Positions 49,712 to 60,960 of a stretch of DNA of 64,000 bases are shown piece by piece. The stretch comes from Leuctra nigra (taxonomy: Eukaryota > Arthropoda > Insecta > Plecoptera > Leuctridae). Both the position numbers and the translations under genes were made by a program. Under the pieces are notes generated by a model, which did not search any database, was not told the origin of the DNA, and saw only the letters and a list, made by a program, of their open reading frames with translations. The stretch covers positions 33,769,629 to 33,833,628 of the forward strand of contig OW203764.1 in NCBI GenBank assembly GCA_934045905.1, in the 5' to 3' direction. Position 1 is the first letter of the stretch. Every line of letters starts with the position of its first letter.

Positions 49712-50943
49712 TATCACTTCTTTTGTTAGTTTATTCATACAGCTTGTAGCACATGTCCGAGCAGGGACTAATTTCTTTAAAAAAATACGCCTCAACCGAT
49801 TTGGTTACTATGAAAAGTTGCGTTTGGTATAAGATGAAAATGATTATCCAAGATTAAGAAGAATAGCTTAAGTTTCGTTATAATCGATCCAGCCGTTTTC
49901 GATACATGACGTCACTTCCGGTTTTGAAATAGCGGCCGAATTCCGGTATAGGTAATAAGAAAACAATCTAGTTTTATCTAGTTGATACCTTCATGAACGA
50001 CCATCTGAATTCCTAATCCCTATATTTCCGTAAAATCGGTCATGCCGTTTGTAATATATGACGTCACTTCCGGTTTCATTTAGTGGTTCCTGCCGCCATT
50101 TCCGGTACCATTAATTTATTTATTCATTTTTCACAATTGATTTTTCAAATAAATAGCAGAATGAATACGCAGGAGCTAGTTCAGTTGCAATCGGTACAGG
50201 CGTTTTAGATATATGACGTCACTTCCGGTTTCAGGAATGGCGGCCGAGAACACTGCTACCTTGAATATATAAATTGTATTGTCTATGTTACAATGTAAGT
50301 TAATTATGTACGTATTTTAAGTATAATTTGTTGAAATAAGTTAAATATTGCGTATTTATGACGTCACTTCCGGTTTAGAAAATAAGAAAATAATATTTTT
50401 TTTATTGATACTTCATATAGATGACCATCTAAATCGAATGGCGCTAATTTCGTTCTAATCGGTCCAGACGTTTTTGAGTTATGACGTCACTTCCGGTTTA
50501 AAAATGGCGGCACAAAAAATCACAAGAGGCAAGGTATCATCAGACGCCAAAAGTGCATATGTGGTAAAAGTTTCAGGTCGATCGGTTTAGCCGTTTAGGC
50601 TGTGGCGCTGTCAACAGGGTTTCCTGATATCATCAGAATCATCATCTTCAGAATCAGAAAGTGGTGTAATTTCACTGTTTTCTCGGTCCTCTAGCGCGCA
50701 AATGGCATAACCTATTGTTCCCAAATTTGGTATATGTAGTGGGGTGGGCCATAGCTCGAAATTAAGACATTTCACAACAATGTGAGATTTTCCAATTTTA
50801 AGATCCAGTAGGCCGAAAATGCCATGTTGTTGCTTACAGTAAAAGTGTTTGGTCTGCTCCTCAGTTTATTAGGCATTTACGGTATGTTGAGTGACTGTGA
50901 GTGTATAGTACGACTTGGCTGGGTGGAGCGACCGCTCCACTAG
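48586..50943 (+). mobile_element. Element X copy D (longest copy)
   Basis: A complete copy of 2358 bases, from TCCCAG at 48586 to the intact hairpin GTGGAGCGACCGCTCCAC and CTAG at 50943. It has a long palindromic module (48586-49711), then five CRE/ETS motif groups near 49909, 50060, 50213, 50358 and 50482, three of which are followed by a GCGGC or ATGGCGGC motif. A CATCATCTTCAGAATCAG tract near 50630 and the conserved tail follow. The A before the 5' TC and the T near the 3' CTAG fit Helitron-style insertion at AT, but no Rep/helicase frame is present. Confidence 0.78.
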
Positions 50944-51265
50944 ATGCAACATGCAACATACGATTCAATGTCACAAATGTCACGTACAACTCAGAGCATT
51001 TTCTTTCATGCATTTCTAGGATTTTTTTTCACATCGGAATATAAATTTTCTGCGAGTAAGTCGACTCTTAAGTTCTTGTGCTTTCAATAAAAATGTGTAA
51101 AATCTGATGCAATCTGAGATGACCATACAAAATATGACCGAACACATTTTTTTTTTTTTTTTTATTTACTTTAAATCGATCAGGTGATTTTGCTAGAAAT
51201 CGATTGGTTGATCGTCGTGACATGGCGGTGCCTATACAAAAATGAAACAAACAGGTAAAGCGATG
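50944..51265. other. Short non-coding stretch
   Basis: Contains a T run at about 51147-51163. No gene or element was recognised. Confidence 0.5.
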
Positions 51266-51386
51266 TAGGGCTGCGTTTCACCAATATTCCAAACCCGGGT
51301 TAGAGGCGGTAAACCTGGTTTAGGAGCCTCTAAACCAGGTTTACCGCCTCTAACCCGGGTTTAGAATCTTGGTGAAATGCAGCCTA
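51266..51386. mobile_element. Near-perfect palindrome, 121 bp (MITE)
   Basis: Arms TAGGGCTGCGTTTCACCAAT, then AAACCCGGGTTAGAGGCGGT, then AAACCTGGTTTAG are mirrored almost perfectly around GAGC, with TA at each end. The whole unit could form one long hairpin. It is a fold-back MITE with a probable TA target. Confidence 0.85.
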
Positions 51387-53849
51387 AGAGTGCCACATTA
51401 AGACGGCTGAGTAGTGAGCGTGGCCTTGAACAGATTTTTAATCGATTTTTATCAATATCTTTTACCAATGTAATTGTTTATGAAAAGTCTTCGTACTTGT
51501 CTTCAGAACTGCACAATGAAAGTTATTTCATAGTTTAGAATGGTTTATTTATTTTATTTTGTCCTACAGAAGTTTAGTGCCATATTTTTACAAATTTTCA
51601 TGCGCTAATACAAAGGCATTTGACTTCATAAAAAATTCCACTGGTAAAAGATATTGATAAAAATCGGTTAAAACTTCAATGTCACGCTCAATACACAGTA
51701 TTTTCATTACGCTGGCTTCAAAATATGTTTTGAATTCATATTGATGAATATTCCTACTGGTGGGGAAAAACTAATGAATAGCATCCATGACAATAATCAT
51801 TCAAAATAGAAAGTCGTTCCTCTTTCTTAAGATGATAAAAAAACACAATTGTCTATTGGTTTTATTATGTTACTGGTCTGAGAATGAGGTAAACTTAAAG
51901 CCAATTGCATTTACATATCCACGGGCCAGTAACAGGGACCAAGGGTAGTTTTGCAACAATGATTCTGTAAGGAAGAGGCTGAGAGAAACCAAACTGTATG
52001 AGCGAACAAATTCGGGTTCCCGGACTCGGGGCAGGAAGTTGCGATAAGGGAGGGGTTTAATCGGGGCTGATGTCGGGAGGATAAAGAGATAAGCTGTTCG
52101 GGGAGCTCTTGGGCAACAGGAGAGATCCTGTTGGAAGCAATTCGAGCCGCGGGTCTAGAGACAAGAGTAAACAAAATCAAACATAATTAAAATGAACATC
52201 GACGTGTATACAAAACAAATTACTTCTTAAAATATTACACGGAAATTTGGAGTAGTTTTATGGGATAGAATGGCGCGTGCCTATGTTTACAGTTTTTATT
52301 ATAACAAATAGTAATATATTGAAATATTTCAAGAGGGTCAACAAAACCCAACGGAATTAATTTTATAGCCAAGCGGTAATTTGTTTGAGAACAAAATACT
52401 TATATACATTTATAATTTATGTAAAGGAATAGATATTTAATTTTTTCTGCAACTATAAATACCTATAGTGCCGTAATAGGTACATATTTTATTCGTGCTC
52501 TTTTTAGAGTTTAATTTTAGCTCTTCCTCTGCTGATTTTATTTATTTATGTTATTGTAATGTACCATGTGATTCGTCCTAAATTGGGATTTTGTAGCGAT
52601 TTATGTAAAATATAAGTACATATAAACTAAAATCACATCAAAAAATGTTGGCCATGTTAACATTTTTTTACGTTTATGTTTAAAATCATCAAGAAATATT
52701 TTAGGATAGGATTTACTCGCACGTTTTATATTTTGATAAACTGCCATTTGAGAAATATGATGGTAAAGCTTCCCACGAGTCATCCAATCTCAAGCAGAAA
52801 ATTAGAAATGCATGAGTTTAGAGCTGACAAAGATACGTCAGATGCTGCGGGCTGGAGTTAAAAAATAACCATTGCGTTTTTAAACTTTACTCTTCCTTGC
52901 ATGTAAAAGGCGTTATAATGTTATTATTATTATTATTTGTGCTTTGCCTTTAGGTTTTTTACAACAAGATGAAGAAAGAAATAATGTCGAGTACTTTGAA
53001 CGAGGGAATTGGATGCGGGAAGTTTAATCAAAGTTGTTGCTATTAGAAACAGATCAACTATCAACTGACATTAAATTAGATTTCTCTAGCAAGTTCTCAG
53101 TTCGACTAGCTTCAAAGTTTTATCTGACGCTCAGAGAGAAGTTTTACCACAAGACTCACCAGATGTCATTGAGCATAATCGTCAGAGAAATATTCTCTTT
53201 GATCACTTGCAATAACGCACTGATGAAAGAGCCTTTGCTTGGACTCAATAATAGATTCTGTATGATTGGACATTTGTGTAAAGACAAGTCTGAAAGAAAT
53301 CAATGCTTTCAGCCAGGCTGGAATAACACATATTAATGTCTGTGTGTTTTTTTTTATATGGATTTACCATTTCGCTTACATTACCTTGAATTAAATTGAT
53401 GATTTTGTCAATATTGTCGCTATAATGGAACGGCTTAGCAATAGTTTTTGGCTATATGCTAAAGAATAATGAAGCTGTTGGTTACATGGTTCTTCAAGCC
53501 CAGCATTCAAATATTTCATTTTATTGTCAACAGCTGTTGAGTTCCTCAGTAGTGAAACCGATTATGGCAATAGTCTTGTTAGATTCAAGAAGTTCAAACA
53601 CACAAGTAGTTTCCACCTTTCAACGATTCAGAAGATGTTGAAAATCCCATAGCAATTGATTGCGGATATGTAGGCCAGTCAGAATCCAAACAGGTTAAAT
53701 CACTTCAGTAGTAATGTGAGTTTAATTAAGGGATTTATTGGACTTGGAATTGTAAATTACTAGATTAATCTTTAGGGGTTGTTTTCTTGGTGGATCGCAT
53801 TGTTGTAAATGTAAAAAATAAATCCACGAATGTACTATTACAAATCTAT
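51387..53849. other. Non-coding stretch, nothing recognised
   Basis: No exon or repeat family was recognised. Open frames of 60-100 codons, the longest at 53034-53336, lack any recognisable domain. Confidence 0.5.
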
Positions 53850-54118
53850 TAACACCCTAGGTTATTGGAGCTACTTCTGAACTTGTATTCCGGAGGCCCG
53901 GGTTCGATTCCTGCTACCGTCCTTCCTGACTGAGTTTTTTTCGTGGTTTTCCCTCAGTCGACAGTCAAATGCTAGGAAGGTACCCTACTAATAGGCCACG
54001 ACCGCCTCCTTCCCACCTTCCATCCTTACCTACTCTTCACCATCATCATCATAATCATTCATCAGTCGCCATCAGCCTCGCTGCAGAACAGTGCGACGTT
54101 AAACCCCAGAAAAAAAAC
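53850..54118 (+). mobile_element. tRNA-derived SINE, Talua-like
   Basis: The head has a box B, GGGTTCGATTCCTGC, at about 53900. The body has TGAGTTTTTTTCGTGGTTTT followed by CCCTCAGTCGAC and AAATGCTAGGAAGGTACC. It ends in GCGACGTTAAACCCCAG plus an A run. This resembles SINE families known from termites, cockroaches and other insects, with the central TTTTTTCcgnGGTTTTCCC motif and a terminal GTCGTTAAA-like motif. The assignment is from memory of the motifs. Confidence 0.7.
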
Positions 54119-57100
54119 ATATTATTATACAATCAGTACGAGTACCGCACAAACAGAGCAAAAAACACATATGTAGCCAAATTAGTGTCGAACGGTTCAG
54201 CTCACTAAATAACTGCATGTTATTTCACCTAACGACGGACTGTCTGAACTGATGGAAACCGCCGCCGCTTGTTACACATCTCCACTGCTCCGCCGAGTTC
54301 CTCTCGTCGGCGTCGACGGTGCAAATCTGTGCTAATAAAGCAGTGGTGAGCGAGTTTACTTTCCACACCTAAGCCCCGGTGAGTGCGCCCGCCAGAGCCC
54401 CGATTAGCATGTTCGTCGCCATCATGGAGGCAGTGACGGCTAAGTTTACCGCTAATCTAACCGATGGAGGATTTACGCACGATCGAAACTGAACGATGAG
54501 ACGCCAAAGTGTTTGCGACTTAGGAAGTCCATTATAATATCTTATTTATACCAGCGCCACACATAAATAGGTTGTTATTTGACAATAAAGACGACGGAGT
54601 TATTTTGTCACGTTTTTTTGCTTCTTTCAACTCTGTTCATTTGAATAGAATATCAAGCAAATGATTTGTGGCTGTACGGAAAGTTATGCAGAGGTGACAA
54701 TAACTTTTTATTTATTATAATATGTCATTCGGATTGGAGTGACTTGGCTTCTACACAACGTTGGCTCAATCACAAGTGATGCGCTTGCGCCATATGAATC
54801 AACTTTGGGCAAAACCAGATGAGTCGTGCTCACTTCTTCACAGACAATCCTGGTTTGTGTAATCAAATCGTGTCCTCAAAGACTTTTATTTTGTTAAACC
54901 GAAAGGCAGAAGTCGAAAGGTGTGCAGCTTAGAGGAATTAGTGGTGCAGCAGTTTAGGGATGTACGGTAGATGGGGGGGGGGGGGGGGGGCGTTGGTCAG
55001 CTTAATATGACAATCGCCCGGTTTATTGACAACGAGAGCGCACACTTGATTTTTCCCAAATATGATTGGGCAGTTGGGTTAAACGATGACTGAAGTACTG
55101 AGTACTGAAGAACGAAGTACTGGTGCGTTCTCAAACGCACCTCTAGTGACTGAGTCATTTCTGTGTTTTACAGTTGAATAGACACACTCTATCAACCTCC
55201 CTATAATCTCTATATTTACCAACTTCACAATTTTTTAAGTTATATCTTTTGCGTTTCTTTCGGGTATAATCACCATGTTATGGGGCATAAATTGAGTTGG
55301 ATACGGTGTACGGTTCAGCAGATCTATAACCGTTTCATACGATAATACTAATATCTGTGCTTGAGCACATACGTAATATAATTAAATGAAAATACACAAA
55401 AATGTATTACTAAAATTCGTTTATATCAATTTAAATATTCTTGCAGAAGAAGGAAAAATATAACCTAGATTTTAAATTGAGTTGACAAACGAGGCAAATA
55501 ACTTAAACAATAATTTTACACTTATTTGCTAGTGTGATTACTGATAAGTGACACCTCTCAAAGTGGGAATTACTTTTCGGCGAAACAACACGTGGACATC
55601 ATTTTTATATTCCACCTGAATATTTAAAGAAACCAACCAGTGACAAGTGCTGAGTATATTTCGCCTGTAGCACCTAGTGAGTCAGTAAACTTTCAATCCA
55701 GAATGCGGTACGCTAAGTTTTCCTTAAAGATTGAAAGAAACGAACAAAACTAGCCGTCATTGATGTTAGTACACAATACAAACAGTCACTCCAAGCGTCG
55801 TCTCTGTCAGACAAACTGTTTTGTCTGTATTCGACTGAAATAACATTTAAAAAAGTGACATTTAAAAATGTCCTGGATTTTTTAGATGGACTCCAAAAAT
55901 GAATCATGTCACTTGAAATAAGTCACCAACATCCTCCAACAAAATACTAGTATCAAAAACTAAATATCTACTATTTCGAAGCATGAATTAAATATTTTGT
56001 AGACACAACCTGTAGGTAAGAATACTTGCAGAAGTGATCAATTCCGCTTCCAAGTGCGGTTTATGAAGTGCAAAGATAATCGCGGTTCTGATAGGATCCC
56101 AGTCCTCATCTAATCCATGGCTGCGGCGCCGATAACGATGCTATTACACTGGATGTATGCTACTCGATAGCAGTCTCAAAGTGCGGTCATATCATGCACA
56201 CCAATTATGCACGATCCCTTGCCTTTCCCGCTATAAAAGAAGAACACGTGAAGAGAACGGGTGCTCTTTGCGTTCTAAGAACTTTGAAATGGCCGCGGCT
56301 AAGGTGGAGAATGCATTACACTTCGCCTTAGCCACGGCAAGGTGTTAAAAAGCATTAGCGGGTGGAGTACGTGGGCGATGGATGTTTTTATCACGAGCAT
56401 GACGCGATTTTTAAAAGTTCTACAAGCGTGTTACAAACACTTCATGTTGACATGAATTTAAAAATAGCTGACAAGTTACCTGGTAATATATTTCCGCTCA
56501 AAGATTGGCCCGACTTTTCTGAATTCTCTACAAATCTAGATAATTCTATACTGCTCAGTTGGTCGGCAAAATATATTTTTACTGATGCCTATAAATAAAC
56601 TCTTTCTACTCCAGAGAGCATTTTGGTGCAATACGTAGCCTAATTGTGTACATCAATTCACTCGATATTGAATCAGTCAGATAGCCTTGAATGAAGCATT
56701 CAGGTTGATAAAATCGCGTGTAAAATGTAAACTTGCGGTTTAGATGACAATGAGAAATGTTACTTCATTACGTCGTTGTCTAACGAAGAACTCTGTCGTT
56801 TAATTGAAAGTTCAGTCAAAGTTGTCAGGCAAAAATTTCACACATAACTGAGCATATTGAAATATAATGATTAAACTTTAACGCTGCCAACTTATATTCA
56901 TCAAATGTTCAGAGTTTGTCTCGGAAATAATGTATGCACTATACATCTCTGACGCATTGCAGGTGACGTTCCGCTAGTTAAATGCTCAGCTCTGACGAAG
57001 AAGTTGAAACAAAAACGAATGAAAATTCGGGAAAAAAAATCCCAGAGTTTTGTAAGTCGACGTTTCGAGTGGCATTAGTGGCGTGAATGGGGAGCGAGAA

Positions 57101-57631
57101 GGGAGGGGTGTAGAAGTGAGGGTGGGGGCTTATGCAACACGATTAGGTTAGGTTTGAGAGAGTTGTGCGAGAGTAATCATATTATTCCGCGTTCGACGAG
57201 CGTGCCAAGACAAGTCAAGAAAAATAGGTCCGGATATTAAGAAAAGTCCAAAGTGTAAAGTTAGATAAAAAGTAAAATATGTATTTCTCTTCCGTTGACT
57301 TCGTTTCGACGAAGAAGTATTTTATGAACAAGAAACATAATATCTGAGATATGTCAACCTGGAGCCAAATAAATTGATATTTTTTGTCTGTCCTATGTCA
57401 AAATTGAAGAAGAAAGCAATTGTCAAACGTTTTATCAATAGCGTACCTATTTTGACAAATACAAAACTGTTTCTTCTACGTTAATCTGTTTATGATTTCA
57501 ATAGCCTGTCTTTTTCTCTCGCTCGCTTCTTCTGAGAAACAGACTTTGCTCATTCGGTTTTGCAAACGACTTTGATGAAGAGGTTTTCTGAGCTCGGGAA
57601 AACTCGGGGAAAGAATGAATAGATCCTATAA
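54119..57631. other. Non-coding stretch with a G+C-rich patch and a G run
   Basis: The patch at 54250-54500 is clearly richer in G+C and CpG than its surroundings and has no long open frame; its role is unknown. A G run of about 18 lies at 54973-54990. A hairpin at 56292-56338 is listed separately. No exon was recognised. Confidence 0.5.
56292..56338. other. Short imperfect hairpin
   Basis: GCCGCGGCTAAGGTGGAG and CTTCGCCTTAGCCACGGC pair at about 15-16 of 18 positions around an 11-base loop. It could be a small regulatory hairpin or chance. Confidence 0.4.
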
Positions 57632-57831
57632 NNNNNNNNNNNNNNNNNNNNNNNNNNNNNNNNNNNNNNNNNNNNNNNNNNNNNNNNNNNNNNNNNNNNN
57701 NNNNNNNNNNNNNNNNNNNNNNNNNNNNNNNNNNNNNNNNNNNNNNNNNNNNNNNNNNNNNNNNNNNNNNNNNNNNNNNNNNNNNNNNNNNNNNNNNNNN
57801 NNNNNNNNNNNNNNNNNNNNNNNNNNNNNNN
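57632..57831. other. Assembly gap (200 N)
   Basis: Exactly 200 N residues, followed directly by a CT microsatellite. The size is probably a placeholder. Confidence 0.98.
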
Positions 57832-57852
57832 CCTCTCTCTCTCTCTCCTCTC

Positions 57853-57925
<73 letters not shown>
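57832..57925 (+). repeat. (CT)n microsatellite
   Basis: CT repeat with a few CC interruptions running out of the gap. Low-complexity open frames across it are meaningless. Confidence 0.97.
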
Positions 57926-57929
<4 letters not shown>

Positions 57930-59097
57930 CCCACCCACCCACTCACTTCTGGTACATACTAGATGCTGAAGGCAGTGAAATGTCATCTGCTGCTGCTATA
58001 CATGAGCTGCGGATAATCTTGGTACTAATTGGACAGAATTGTGAGAGGATAACCCTCTTAAAAATAAATAACGTGTAATACACATTTATTAATTTGTGAG
58101 GATCTGTTTTTGTTTAAACTCTGAAGTCTATTTAATGTTTTCATTTGGTGCATGACCCAAGGGAAGGCTAAGTTGAAATATATTGTGTGAAATAAGATTT
58201 TAAAAAGTAAGAATGGGTCTTTGACGTTTTTATTTCAGAACTATATAGATACTATACTTCAGATACTTTCAGATACTATATAGGTTCGATAAAATGGTCA
58301 CTTCTCACAAGCCTTCTTGGTACTCAAATTATAGAGCTGCAATCTGTTAGTAAATAACTAAATTGTTACTTGAAGTATTAAATTTCTTTATAGTTACGTA
58401 GCAATCATATCACAAAATGGTTCAAACATAAAAATGTATGGTTCCAAAAGTATGTTTTTTAAATTTACAACCCGCCCTTTTCTTCTTGCAAAAAGCGAAA
58501 CAGCGTGACGAGGCTTCTTCTAATGAACTTTTATTAAAGATTCCATCTGTTTCTTTTTGCTTAATCCCCTATCCTTTATACAAATATTAATAACATACTG
58601 TGAAATTTTCTCATCTTTGCTGTAAATTTCTTAATAAAACGGTGAGTAGGATAATTCCATGTAGAAGTCGCGTCAAATATTGCGCTGTGCAGGCAGCTAA
58701 TTCTCCGTGTAGAATACTAGCTTCTCTCGTTAGTGTACCACGTCAGTGGTATGTTAAATAAACCCAACCTTGCCATCGTTTCAGCAAAAACTCCACGACC
58801 CGTGGAGTCAGCTTATCATGCCGCCATGTTGGTAATAAATTCATAACTAAGTTTGGCCATGGCTTATGAATAATAAACACTGTTAACAATATTGAATATT
58901 AATTAAACTTAATACTCATAAAGAATGTGGTAGGTGAAGTTGTACGTTTGGATTAGATAATTTCAGAAAAAATGATCCACCCCTCTATGCAATTTTTTAG
59001 AAGATGTCCTTACTAGGATTTCAGAACTTGACGATTGTACTTGTTTTTTGTTCTTTGATGAATACTTTCTAAGCATACGATGCCTTGAAGTCATACG
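57926..59097. other. Non-coding stretch, nothing recognised
   Basis: AT-rich sequence with no recognisable gene or repeat. Confidence 0.5.
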
Positions 59098-59470
59098 ATT
59101 ATATGACGTAACTTCCGGTTAAAAAATGATGCTCATAACACTAATAGGTGTAAGATTCATCAGGAAGCTAACGTGAATAAGTAGGGAGTTTGAGGTTTTA
59201 ATAAGTTTTAACTTCTTCGGTTGAAAACTGAAGAATTATTATTAGAAAAATCATAATTGCAGGAAACTGCAGAAGAAGCAGAAGAAGAAGAATTATAAAA
59301 CAGTCAAATGACGTGTTTACGGCCCTCTAGGCGAACCGGTTGAGCAGTTTTGATTTCGGGTGAGCCATTGCTTCAACCATGCTCCAACTTGCAACATTTT
59401 ACAGAATGTTTAGATTTGCATTATTTAGATAGAACCAGCCGGCCGAAATGTAGGGTCAGATAGTAGATGT
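59098..59470 (+). mobile_element. Diverged relative of element X (fragment)
   Basis: The order of landmarks mirrors element X: ATATGACGTAACTTCCGGTT at 59101, a GAAGAAGCAGAAGAAGAAG tract near 59272, CGGCCCTCTAGGCG at 59320, GGGTGAGCCATTGCTT at 59359 and GCCGGCCGAAATG at 59437. The terminal hairpin and palindromic module are not found. It is much more diverged than copies A-D, so it is an older insertion or a related subfamily. Confidence 0.5.
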
Positions 59471-60748
59471 ACTGCACAATGTCATTACAGTTAATGCAAT
59501 ACACTACATGGTGGCGTACATTGGCAGACCACTAAATATTACAGTTTCCTATTGTACTGCTTGCAATAGGATATTTTATTGACGTGAATGGGTGAAGGAC
59601 AGTTAGCCCTGTGTAGTGTACTTCAACAGTACCTCAACAGTGCTTCAAAAGTGCCTCAACAGTGCCTTAACAATGCCTCAACAGTGCCTCAACAGGGCCT
59701 CAACAGTGCCTCAACAGTACCTCAACAGTGCCTCAACAGTGCCTCAACAGTACGTCAACAGTGCCTCAACAGTGCCTCAACAGTACGTCAACAGTACCTC
59801 AACAGTGCCTCAACAGTACGTCAACAGTGCCTCAATAGTTCAGCTGGATCACTTCGCCTTGGTTCCATGTGGAATGAATCAGGTCAGTGGTTAGTCGTGT
59901 GATCGATACTGCAGATTCCCTGCTCTGACCTTGAACAGTGCCTCAACAGTGCCTCAACAGTGCCTCAACAGTGCCTCAACAGTTCAGCTGGATCACTTCG
60001 CCTTGGTTCCATGTGGAATGAATCAGGTCAGTGGTTAGTCGTGTGATCGATACTGCAGATTCCCTGCTCTGACCTTGAACAGTGCCTCAACAGTGCCTCA
60101 ACAGTGCCTCAACAGTTCAGCTGGATCACTTCGCCTTGGTTCCATGTGGAATGAATCAGGTCAGTGGTTAGTCGTGTGATCGATACTGCAGATTCCCTGC
60201 TCTGACCTTGAACAGTGCCTCAACAGTGCTTCAACAGAGCCTCAACAGTGCCTCAACAGTTCAGCTGGATCACTTCGCCTTGGTTCCATGTGGAATGAAT
60301 CAGGTCAGTGGTTAGTCGTGTGATCGATACTGCATATTCCCTGCTCTGATCTTAAACAGTGCCTCAACAGTGCTTCAACAGTGCTTCAACAGAGCCTCAA
60401 CAGTTCAGCTGGATCACTTCGCCTTGGTTCCATGTGGAATGAATCAGGTCAGTGGTTAGTCGTGTGATCGATACTGCAGATTCCCTGCTCTGACCTTGAA
60501 CAGTGCCTCAACAGTGCTTCAACAGAGCCTCAACAGTGCCTCAACAGTTCAGCTGGATCACTTCGCCTTGGTTCCATGTGGAATGAATCAGGTCAGTGGT
60601 TAGTCGTGTGATCGATACTGCAGATTCCCTGCTCTGACCTTGAACAGTGCCTCAACAGTGCCTCAACAGTGCCTCAACAGTGCCTCAACAGTGCCTCAAC
60701 AGTGCCTCAATAATAAAAGAAAGAAGAAGATAATATACCAGGAACCAA

Positions 60749-60960
60749 CTAGTAAGTCACAAATATTTTGAACAGAAACACTGGTATTGTCAAATATAAA
60801 ATAAAAAGAGTCTGCAACGACAGTCTTCAGTCACACAGTCTGCAGTCTGCAGTCTTGCTTGACAAAGTCGATCGAACGCATCGACGAAATATTGCAGACT
60901 CTTTTTATTTTATATTTGACAATACCAGTGTTTCTGTTCAAAATATTTGTGACTTACTAG
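60749..60960. mobile_element. 212-bp inverted-repeat element in the satellite, copy 1
   Basis: The element has perfect terminal inverted repeats of about 69 bases (CTAGTAAGTCACAAATATTT ... AAATATTTGTGACTTACTAG). The centre contains CAGTCTGCAGTCTGCAGTC. It is bounded by CTAG on each side, which may be part of the target. It is preceded by AATAATAAAAGAAAGAAGAA, which is not satellite sequence. A 67-codon open frame across it is a by-product. Confidence 0.88.

Noticed and set aside
59588..59902. 104-codon open frame with an 11-residue QQxLNSASTV repeat
   Set aside because: It is a direct result of the 11-base satellite unit, whose length is not divisible by three, giving an 11-codon period in all frames. 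There is no sign of coding constraint.
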